A stretch of DNA of 5,216 nt from Bacillota bacterium (GTDB taxonomy: Bacteria > Bacillota > Negativicutes > Sporomusales > UBA7701). Under the pieces are notes generated by a model that was not told the DNA's origin, did no database searches, and worked only from the letters and a program-made list of their open reading frames with translations. The translations under genes and the position numbers were made by a program. Shown here piece by piece: positions 1 through 4,720 of the stretch (the first letter of the stretch is position 1; each line of letters opens with the position of its first letter). The DNA lies in assembly GCA_023415075.1 (NCBI GenBank), contig JAEZLU010000193.1, positions 1-5,216 of the forward strand, given 5' to 3'.

Positions 1-11
1 TAGATGAAGTT

Positions 12-86
12 TGGTGGGCCCACCTGGGATCGAACCAGGGACCGGCCGGTTATGAGCCGGCTGCTCTACCGCTGAGCTATAGGCCC
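12..86 (-). tRNA. tRNA with CAU anticodon, probably tRNA-Ile2 (lysidine type)
   Basis: A full cloverleaf reads on the minus strand: 7-bp acceptor stem (one U-G pair at position 6), D arm GCTC/GAGC with a short AGCGGTA loop, anticodon stem GCCGG/CCGGC with loop CTCATAA, T stem CCTGG/CCAGG with loop TTCGATC, discriminator A, and an encoded CCA (12-14). The anticodon CAT is at 52-54. CAU anticodons occur in initiator Met, elongator Met and Ile2 tRNAs. The standard first pair G1-C72 argues against the initiator. The acceptor sequence GGGCCTA and loop CTCATAA resemble Firmicute isoleucine tRNAs more than the elongator Met tRNAs I remember (which tend to have TTCATAC loops), so I favour Ile2, whose C34 is converted to lysidine by TilS to read AUA. 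Methionine identity remains possible. It lies 51 nt downstream of tRNA-Asn and probably shares its promoter. Confidence 0.95.
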
Positions 87-98
87 TGAAAGATATTA

Positions 99-126
99 AA
101 ACAGGTTTTCCGAAGAAGACCTGTTT
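99..126 (-). other. Stem-loop with C(UUCG)G tetraloop between the two tRNA genes
   Basis: On the minus strand two 12-nt arms, AAACAGGTCTTC and GAAAACCTGTTT, enclose a TTCG loop. Eleven of twelve positions pair; the exception is one C/A mismatch. The closing C(UUCG)G is the classic extra-stable tetraloop, and it exists only in the minus-strand transcript, which is the direction of the tRNAs. The 3' arm runs into TTTTAATATCTTT, a broken U-rich stretch. It could be a weak or partial terminator after tRNA-Asn, or a spacer hairpin guiding RNase processing of a two-tRNA precursor. I saw no separate promoter for the downstream tRNA, which favours partial read-through or processing. Confidence 0.6.
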
Positions 127-137
127 ACTAACGAAAG

Positions 138-212
138 TGGCTCCTCGAGTAGGACTCGAACCTACAACCCCGCGGTTAACAGCCGCGTGCTCTACCATTG
201 AGCTATCGAGGA
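138..212 (-). tRNA. tRNA-Asn (GUU anticodon)
   Basis: A complete cloverleaf reads on the minus strand. The acceptor stem TCCTCGA/TCGAGGA pairs perfectly, the D arm is GCTC/GAGC with loop AATGGTA, the anticodon stem is CGCGG/CCGCG with loop CTGTTAA, and the T stem is GTAGG/CCTAC with loop TTCGAGT. The discriminator is G and CCA is encoded (138-140). The anticodon GTT (178-180) with G73 fits asparagine, reading AAC and AAU. It is the first gene of a two-tRNA unit. Its 5' end lies about 13 nt from the start point predicted from the promoter at 232-260, so the 5' leader removed by RNase P should be very short. Confidence 0.97.
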
Positions 213-231
213 ATGTGCACCGACAAAATAT

Positions 232-260
232 ATTATAAAACAGGGTGTCTCTGCCGTCAA
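232..260 (-). promoter_or_regulatory. Sigma-A promoter of the tRNA-Asn/tRNA-Ile2 unit
   Basis: On the minus strand, TTGACG (plus-strand 255-260, five of six matches to TTGACA) is followed after exactly 17 nt by a perfect TATAAT (plus-strand 232-237). The start point should fall near 225. An AT-rich tract surrounds the -10 box. This is as strong as promoters get by eye, as expected for stable RNA genes. It also shows that the tRNAs need not depend on transcription from the upstream rpoD operon. Confidence 0.85.
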
Positions 261-292
261 GCGAATAGGACAAACTTTATTTAGTAATTCAT

Positions 293-414
293 GGCGTTCG
301 TTGATAAACCCCCATTTGTGGCGTTAGTCCTGCGGACGCTCACTCGTAGTACTCGAGGGTACTGCCTCCGTTCGCTTGCCCGGACCGCCTGACATCTGGG
401 GGTTTCTGAACGCC
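293..414. repeat. Long multi-helix inverted repeat / structured element after rpoD
   Basis: Nested complementary segments fold this 122-nt stretch into one long rod. They are 293-299 with 408-414 (7 bp), 306-314 with 397-405 (9 bp, five consecutive G-C), 320-323 with 386-389 (4 bp), 327-330 with 382-385 (4 bp), 332-338 with 369-375 (7 bp including one G-U on the plus strand), and 348-352 with 359-363 (5 bp, loop TCGAGG). The unpaired parts are short and asymmetric. It begins 16 nt past the rpoD stop codon. Neither strand has a U-run after the outer helix, so it is not a standard Rho-independent terminator. No start codon, RBS or reading frame supports a protein. It could be a MITE-like or REP-like palindromic repeat, a 3'-UTR structure of the dnaG-rpoD mRNA, or a small RNA. 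I saw no flanking target duplication. The fold was done by eye. Confidence 0.7.
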
Positions 415-430
415 CTTTGAGACTGGTCGG

Positions 431-1540
431 TTATTCGAGGAAATCCTTGAGTTTCTTGCTGCGGCTGGGATGGCGCAGCTTGCGGAGGGCCTTAGCCTCG
501 ATCTGGCGGATACGTTCGCGGGTGACGCCGAAATGCTGGCCAACTTCCTCCAGGGTCCGGGCCCGGCCGTCATCAAGGCCGAAGCGCAGACGGAGCACCT
601 TTTCCTCCCGCGGCGTCAGCGTTTCCAGCACTTCCTCCAGCTGTTCCTTGAGCAACATGAAAGAGGCGGCTTCGGCCGGAGCTGGCGCGTCCTGGTCCTC
701 GATGAAGTCGCCCAGATGGGAGTCTTCCTCTTCGCCGATCGGCGTTTCCAGGGAAACAGGCTCCTGGGCGATCTTCATGATCTCCCTGACCCGTTCCACG
801 CTGACATCCATCTCTTTGGCGATCTCCTCCGGGCTGGGCTCGCGGCCCAGTTCCTGCAGCAGCTGGCGGGATACGCGGATAAGCTTGTTGATGGTCTCCA
901 CCATATGGACCGGGATGCGGATGGTCCGCGCCTGGTCGGCAATGGCCCGGGTGATGGCCTGCCGGATCCACCAGGTGGCGTAGGTGCTGAATTTGTAGCC
1001 TTTGTTGTAGTCGAATTTCTCGACAGCTTTGATAAGGCCCAGATTACCTTCCTGGATGAGGTCCAGAAAAAGCATACCCCTGCCTACATAGCGTTTGGCG
1101 ATGCTGACCACCAGCCGGAGGTTGGCTTCGGCCAAGCGGCGCTTGGCCTCCTCATCGCCCATCTCCATTCTTTTGGCCAGCTCAATTTCTTCGTCAGCCG
1201 ACAAGAGCGGCACCCGGCCGATTTCCTTGAGGTACATCCGTACCGGGTCGTCGATGCTGACCCCCTCGGGGATTGTCAGATCGATATCGACTTCTTCCGG
1301 CGCAGCCTCGATCTCGGAAATATCGGCGTCATCCAGAGGTTCAACCTCGGGAATCTCATCAACGATTTCGATCCCCTTATTGGAGAAGACCTCGTACATA
1401 TCGTCAATTTCATCGGGAGTCAGGTCTTCGTTCTGGAGGGTATCCATAATTTCGGCATAGGTCAGCATCCCGCCGCGCTTCTTGCCTTTGTGCAGCAGTT
1501 CGTTGACTTGATCTGTCGGTATGCTTCTTTTCTCGCTCAT
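431..1540 (-). CDS. rpoD: RNA polymerase primary sigma factor RpoD/SigA
   Basis: This is the housekeeping sigma factor, which gives RNA polymerase recognition of -10 and -35 promoter elements. The 369-residue protein matches Firmicute SigA length. Domains in order: acidic region 1.1 (about 8-60), region 1.2 (about 97-130, DDPVRMYLKEIGRVPLLS), region 2 (about 133-205) with NLRLVVSIAKRY, DLIQEGNLGLIKAVEKFDY and the -10 melting helix YKFSTYATWWIRQAITRAIA, region 3 (about 213-285), and region 4 (about 297-365) with the helix-turn-helix FGVTRERIRQIEAKALRKLR that binds the -35 box. The large non-conserved insertion of proteobacterial sigma-70 is absent. The ATG at 1540 was chosen because a strong purine-rich Shine-Dalgarno lies 8 nt upstream; the frame stays open to a TTG eight codons earlier, but that extension covers the RBS. 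It is second in an operon, 51 nt after dnaG, and no obvious promoter is visible in the gap. All key motifs look intact. Confidence 0.98.
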   Translation of the reverse strand: MSEKRSIPTDQVNELLHKGKKRGGMLTYAEIMDTLQNEDLTPDEIDDMYEVFSNKGIEIVDEIPEVEPLDDADISEIEAAPEEVDIDLTIPEGVSIDDPVRMYLKEIGRVPLLSADEEIELAKRMEMGDEEAKRRLAEANLRLVVSIAKRYVGRGMLFLDLIQEGNLGLIKAVEKFDYNKGYKFSTYATWWIRQAITRAIADQARTIRIPVHMVETINKLIRVSRQLLQELGREPSPEEIAKEMDVSVERVREIMKIAQEPVSLETPIGEEEDSHLGDFIEDQDAPAPAEAASFMLLKEQLEEVLETLTPREEKVLRLRFGLDDGRARTLEEVGQHFGVTRERIRQIEAKALRKLRHPSRSKKLKDFLE

Positions 1541-1559
1541 TTTCTTCCCCTCCCCCCTC
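1541..1559 (-). promoter_or_regulatory. Ribosome binding site of rpoD (all-purine tract)
   Basis: Directly before the rpoD ATG, 19 consecutive purines contain six Gs, an A, then four Gs. The GGAGG core (plus-strand 1549-1553) sits 8 nt from the ATG. This decides the start at 1540 against the upstream in-frame TTG at 1564. Its strong match suggests efficient, independent translation initiation of rpoD in the shared mRNA. Confidence 0.8.
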
Positions 1560-1591
1560 GGCAAAACCCGAACAAGGTACAGTTTGCAGAC

Positions 1592-3394
1592 TTACAGTTG
1601 GTGTAATTTATTGATTTCATCTTTTATTCGCTGGATTTCCGCTAATTCCTGCAGAAATTTGCTATCCCCCATGCGTTCGTATTCTTGGGCTTTCAGCCGG
1701 TGATCCTCCAGGGCTGCCTTCATGCGGGCCTCGCGGATGGCTCGGATGTAATCGTCCACCATCCTGGTCACATCGCTTAATTGTACGTCCATAACCATAA
1801 TATTCGAAAGTTCCCCGGCGGCCTCTGCCGGCAGTGTCAGTGCCAGACTGTCGGCTGCGGGACTTTTTCCCATATTATACGCAGCGAACAGCGAATTGAT
1901 TATCTTTTTCCGCGCCTCGCCCTGAATATCTTCATCAGACAACTGGGCTTGCACGTAGGGTATGATGGCACTGTCCTCAAGCATCAGGCGGATAAGCTCC
2001 TGCTCGGCCTTGACCGTCTTGGCCGCCGGTCGGGACAGGCCGGTCATGCCAATAGTCTTCCCCCGGCTTACATTTTTATCCTTTTGCCCCTGGGCAGCGA
2101 ATTTGCCGAGTTCGGCCCGGATGGCGCCCTCGTCGATAGCCAGCGTTTCCGCCAGGCGGGCGATATGGGCATTGACCTCGACGGCGTTCTCGGCCTCGGC
2201 CAGAGCCGGCACGACCTTGGCGACAACGGCCACTTTGCCTTCGAGGCCTGAGTAGTCGGTAGTCGCCAGCGCCCGCCGCACCTGGTAATCCAGCAGGGCC
2301 GGCGCTTCGTCCACCAGGCTGCGGAAGGCCTCGACCCCGTGTTTGCGGATAAACTCGTCGGGATCCTTACCGTCAGGCAGCATAACCACCCGCACGCCAA
2401 GACCAAGGGTCCGGACGGTGGCCAGCGCCTTCAGGGTGGCGTTCTGGCCGGCGGCGTCGCTGTCGTAGGCGAAGCAAACTTCGCTGGCGTAGCGGGCCAG
2501 CTGTTTGGCCTGCTCAGGGGTGAAGGCGGTGCCGAGGGAGGCCACGGCATTTTTGATACCGTTAGCCTGCAGGGCGATAAGATCCATATAGCCTTCGACA
2601 ATAATGGCTTTGCCGGTCTGGCGGATGGCCTGATAGGCTTTGTCCAGGCCGTAGAGGATATGGCGCTTGTTGAAGACAGGCGTCTCAGCCGTGTTGAGGT
2701 ATTTGGGCTGGCTGCCGTCCATGACCCGGCCGCCGAAGCCCACCACCTGGCCCCGCAGATCAGTTATCGGATACATGACCCGGTCGCGGAAGCGGTCGTA
2801 GATGCCGCCGCCAGTCGGCCGGGGCAACGCCAGGCCGGCTTTGATGAGCACATCGGCCGAGAAGCCGCGCCCCGTCAGGGCGGTGACCAGCTTATCCCAG
2901 GCCGGCGGCGCGAAGCCGATTTGGAAGGCGGCGATGGTGTCGCCGCCGATCCCCCGACTGGCCAAATACTCGAGGGCCGCTTTACCGTAACCGGTTTTCG
3001 TCAGGCAGGCGTGAAAAAAATCCCTGGCCGTCGTGTTGGCCCGCAGAAGGCCGGCCCGCTCCCGCTCAAGCTCGCGGTCGCGCTCCGACTTCTCCTTCTC
3101 CGGCAGGGGGATATCCAGTTTCTTGGCCAGCAACTTGGCGGCTTCAAAAAAAGTGATATTCTCGACCTTCATCAAAAAGTTAAAAACATTGCCGCCGGCC
3201 TGGCAGCCGAAGCAATAAAAAAAACCTTTTTCGGGCGTTACGGAGAATGACGGCGTCTTTTCACCGTGGAAGGGGCAGCAGCCCCAGTAGTTTCTCCCCC
3301 TTTTCTTAAGCGGAACATACTCGGCGATCACATTCACTATATCGCTCTGAGAGCGCAATCTATCGATAAATTCGTCAAAAGATGCTTCCTTCAT
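1592..3394 (-). CDS. dnaG: DNA primase DnaG
   Basis: DnaG synthesises the short RNA primers that start leading- and lagging-strand DNA synthesis and works with the replicative helicase at the fork. The 600-residue protein has the normal length and order. The N-terminal CHC2 zinc domain (about 1-100) has ligands C40, H43, C61 and C64 in PFHGEKTPSFSV and YCFGC contexts. The catalytic core carries the basic motif YDRFRDRVMYPI (199-210), VVGFGGR (217-223) and PKYLNTAETPVFNK (230-243). The TOPRIM centre has the glutamate in VEGYMD (E267) and the metal-binding aspartates of AYDSDAAG (D311, D313). A less conserved C-terminal helicase-binding region spans about 460-600. I chose the ATG at 3394, with GAGGGTGG 5-9 nt upstream; a TTG at 3430 or GTG at 3403 would lengthen it, but the GTG overlaps the RBS. 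It is the first gene of the dnaG-rpoD operon, a conserved bacterial arrangement. No key residue is missing. Confidence 0.98.
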   Translation of the reverse strand: MKEASFDEFIDRLRSQSDIVNVIAEYVPLKKRGRNYWGCCPFHGEKTPSFSVTPEKGFFYCFGCQAGGNVFNFLMKVENITFFEAAKLLAKKLDIPLPEKEKSERDRELERERAGLLRANTTARDFFHACLTKTGYGKAALEYLASRGIGGDTIAAFQIGFAPPAWDKLVTALTGRGFSADVLIKAGLALPRPTGGGIYDRFRDRVMYPITDLRGQVVGFGGRVMDGSQPKYLNTAETPVFNKRHILYGLDKAYQAIRQTGKAIIVEGYMDLIALQANGIKNAVASLGTAFTPEQAKQLARYASEVCFAYDSDAAGQNATLKALATVRTLGLGVRVVMLPDGKDPDEFIRKHGVEAFRSLVDEAPALLDYQVRRALATTDYSGLEGKVAVVAKVVPALAEAENAVEVNAHIARLAETLAIDEGAIRAELGKFAAQGQKDKNVSRGKTIGMTGLSRPAAKTVKAEQELIRLMLEDSAIIPYVQAQLSDEDIQGEARKKIINSLFAAYNMGKSPAADSLALTLPAEAAGELSNIMVMDVQLSDVTRMVDDYIRAIREARMKAALEDHRLKAQEYERMGDSKFLQELAEIQRIKDEINKLHQL

Positions 3395-3450
3395 GTGGTC
3401 CACCCTCAGCGCTCTATATAATGGCAACAATTCGCCGGCAAAGGAGTTTC

Positions 3451-3478
3451 ATTATTCTTTTTGCATTGTATTATTCAA
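3451..3478 (-). promoter_or_regulatory. Candidate promoter of the dnaG-rpoD operon
   Basis: On the minus strand, TTGAAT (plus-strand 3473-3478, four of six) is followed after 16 nt by AATAAT (plus-strand 3451-3456, five of six). The predicted start near 3444 would leave a leader of about 50 nt before the dnaG ATG. The region is AT-rich and lies between the terminator of the upstream operon and dnaG, where a promoter is expected. Alternatives are a TTGTCA box at 3511-3516 with a poor -10, or a TATATA at 3415-3420 with a poor -35. Only the general location is secure. Confidence 0.4.
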
Positions 3479-3496
3479 GGCAGATAACAAATAATC

Positions 3497-3521
3497 CTCT
3501 TTTAACCCCTTGACAAAAGAG
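3497..3521. repeat. 7-bp inverted repeat upstream of dnaG
   Basis: CTCTTTT (3497-3503) and AAAAGAG (3515-3521) form a perfect inverted repeat around an 11-nt centre. It lies just upstream of the candidate dnaG promoter and downstream of the preceding operon's terminator. It could be an operator half-site pair or chance in AT-rich DNA. There is no supporting second copy in the window. Confidence 0.25.
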
Positions 3522-3536
3522 ATATATTTTGGTAAC

Positions 3537-3564
3537 AAAAAACGGAGCCGCAAAAGCTCCGTTT
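3537..3564 (-). terminator. Rho-independent terminator of the HD/zinc-ribbon operon
   Basis: In minus-strand sense, AAACGGAGC and GCTCCGTTT pair over 9 bp around the 7-nt loop TTTTGCG, and the 3' arm merges with a run of six T (plus-strand 3537-3542). It lies 24 nt after the stop codon of the zinc-ribbon gene. The strong T-run exists only in the minus direction. It insulates dnaG-rpoD from transcription of the upstream operon. Confidence 0.93.
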
Positions 3565-3588
3565 GGCAAGTACACGGATAGGTCACGG

Positions 3589-3960
3589 TCAGCCACGCCG
3601 CTTACCCTGCAGCTCCGGCCGGACGGCCGACGTCAGGATGATCGAGTCGCTCATAAGCTGGCTGCCTGGCCAGGGCACATAGCGAAAGATTTCGTCCTGG
3701 GAACTGCGATCGCGGTAGGTTTTCTCGCTCAAAGCCCGCCGGTAATGGAGAAAGGCGCCCCGCTTGCCGCATTCCGGGCAGTAGGTATTATCGGCACGAT
3801 GGCGGTTGGCCTTCCAAGAAAAGAGATTGAAGTGCAGGCCGCAATGCTGGCAAATAAAGCCGTTGACAAAAACGCCCTCCCGCTCGGCCTCGCTTATGCC
3901 GACCGGCGGATTTTGGAGGGCGGCCGGCCCGCTGTCGCTGATCTTGCCGTCGCTGTTCAC
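3589..3960 (-). CDS. Small zinc-ribbon protein of unknown function
   Basis: I do not recognise a characterised family. The 123-residue protein has two CxxC pairs, C37/C40 (FICQHCGLHF) and C61/C64 (NTYCPECGKR), spaced 20 residues apart, as in a zinc ribbon/knuckle. Between them is a basic, aromatic stretch (FSWKANRHRAD). The N-terminal 35 residues are polar and probably flexible. The C-terminus carries further basic residues and a hydrophobic patch (LMSDSIILTSAV, 102-113). There is no signal peptide or membrane segment, so it should be cytoplasmic. The start is GTG at 3960, supported by AGGAGG 7 nt upstream; an ATG inside that RBS region is out of frame. It follows the HD-domain nucleotidase by 30 nt and precedes the terminator, so the two are very likely co-transcribed. 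Nucleic-acid binding or a structural zinc site are possible roles, but nothing here proves one. Confidence 0.85.
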   Translation of the reverse strand: MNSDGKISDSGPAALQNPPVGISEAEREGVFVNGFICQHCGLHFNLFSWKANRHRADNTYCPECGKRGAFLHYRRALSEKTYRDRSSQDEIFRYVPWPGSQLMSDSIILTSAVRPELQGKRRG

Positions 3961-3990
3961 CCTTCATCCTCCTCTTTTATCAGCGCCTGC

Positions 3991-4608
3991 CTACCCGGCG
4001 GTCTTGCCCGGAATCTTTTTGCCGGCCAGCCGCTCGCAATCGGCCACCATTCCAGGCAAGACATTGTCCAGGAAAAACTGGACACTGACCAGATCACTTT
4101 CCTGCAAGCGCTTGATTATCGCAAAATATTTTTCCTCAAACGGCCGGATATTGTTGAGCTTGACTTCGAAAATACACTCCATCAGAGCGTCAATATTGTC
4201 GGCCGCCCGCAGAATTTGCCCTTCCATGCTGTCATCCTTACCGTCAAACAGCAGGTTGCGGTAAAGGTCTTTGTACGGCTGTTCCATCTGGGAGAAAAAA
4301 GTTTCCTCAGCCAGTTCCTTCTCGATAATGCCCAGGGCTTTCGAAAGCTGCGGACTCTTATACTTGGTCGTGCTGAGGATATCGCCGGTTATCGCCTCGA
4401 TGACATCGTGGTTGATGAGCTTTTTGAACAGGTGGCCCCAGTCGACCGTGCCGCCGTTTTCCTCCTCGATCAGCGCCAGCATCTGGCCGATCTGGGCCAC
4501 CAGAAAAGAATGCTCGCTGACCGTTGTCCGCTGGTGCATGAACTCGGTCGCCCAACGGCCCATGTTGTTAAGCTTGCGCACAAAAATGAGGTAGTTATGT
4601 AGGCCCAT
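3991..4608 (-). CDS. HD-domain 5'-deoxynucleotidase, YfbR family
   Basis: Family knowledge: YfbR enzymes are metal-dependent HD phosphohydrolases that remove the 5' phosphate from deoxynucleoside monophosphates, feeding nucleotide salvage and pool control in the cytoplasm. The 205-residue protein is close to E. coli YfbR (199). Visible motifs match it almost position for position: R18-W19 (MGRW) for substrate, H33 (SEHS), the HD pair H67-D68, E71 and D76 in NHDVIEAITGDI, and D137 in RAADNIDALME. The sequence after D76 (ILSTTKYKSP) resembles the LPTPVKY segment of the E. coli enzyme. The ATG at 4608 has GGAGG 7 nt upstream. It is the first gene of a two-gene operon with the zinc-ribbon protein. 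No strong promoter was found upstream. Substrate range may differ from E. coli, so a generic HD phosphohydrolase label is the cautious alternative. Confidence 0.9.
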   Translation of the reverse strand: MGLHNYLIFVRKLNNMGRWATEFMHQRTTVSEHSFLVAQIGQMLALIEEENGGTVDWGHLFKKLINHDVIEAITGDILSTTKYKSPQLSKALGIIEKELAEETFFSQMEQPYKDLYRNLLFDGKDDSMEGQILRAADNIDALMECIFEVKLNNIRPFEEKYFAIIKRLQESDLVSVQFFLDNVLPGMVADCERLAGKKIPGKTAG

Positions 4609-4688
4609 CTCGGAACCTCCCGTCGCTTGCCGTGATACTATTAACCGTTTGGCTTACATATATTAACATACCATTTAGCCGTCGGTAT

Positions 4689-4697
4689 TGGTATAAT
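4689..4697 (+). promoter_or_regulatory. Extended -10 promoter of the LptA-like gene
   Basis: TGGTATAAT combines a perfect TATAAT (4692-4697) with the TGn extension. The matching -35 position (about 4669-4674, TACCAT) is poor, which is typical of extended -10 promoters. The start point should lie near 4704, giving a leader of about 17 nt that still includes the ribosome site AAGGTGG, 7 nt before the ATG. The opposite strand of this 112-bp divergent region must hold the promoter of the nucleotidase operon, but I see no convincing one. Confidence 0.65.
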
Positions 4698-4720
4698 TTC
4701 GGTAGAAAGGTGGAAGAGCA

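Noticed and set aside
470..1606. Plus-strand open frame of 378 codons spanning rpoD
   Set aside because: It is exactly antisense to rpoD, whose family motifs are unmistakable. The translation shows no recognisable domain and has no supporting RBS; such shadows are common in GC-rich genes.
2964..2973. TACTCGAGGG inside dnaG matching the centre of the 293-414 element
   Set aside because: Only ten bases match, within a conserved coding region and without the flanking arms. It is best explained by chance.
2339..3250. Plus-strand open frame of 303 codons opposite dnaG
   Set aside because: It is antisense to the conserved primase core and low in plausible protein features. It is a codon-usage shadow.
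3395..3430. N-terminal extension of DnaG by 12 residues from a TTG
   Set aside because: The ATG at 3394 has a Shine-Dalgarno sequence, and from it the zinc ligands fall at 40, 43, 61 and 64, the same numbers as in E. coli DnaG.
3415..3453. Minus-strand 12-codon leader-peptide-like ORF (MKLLCRRIVAII) upstream of dnaG
   Set aside because: It has no Shine-Dalgarno, and the predicted transcription start lies inside it. There is no attenuator-like hairpin pair after it.
3421..3504. Short plus-strand ORF of about 27 codons in the dnaG upstream region
   Set aside because: No ribosome binding site precedes its ATG and the codons reflect simple AT-rich DNA. It overlaps the dnaG control region.
3510..3538. 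Plus-strand TTGACA with TAACAA 17 nt downstream as a promoter
   Set aside because: The -10 match is weak and no plus-strand gene follows until 4721. It would only produce antisense RNA to the upstream operon, so I do not call it.
3529..4602. Plus-strand open frame of 357 codons opposite the zinc-ribbon and HD genes
   Set aside because: It runs through the terminator hairpin and two well-supported minus-strand genes with good RBSs. No independent evidence supports it.
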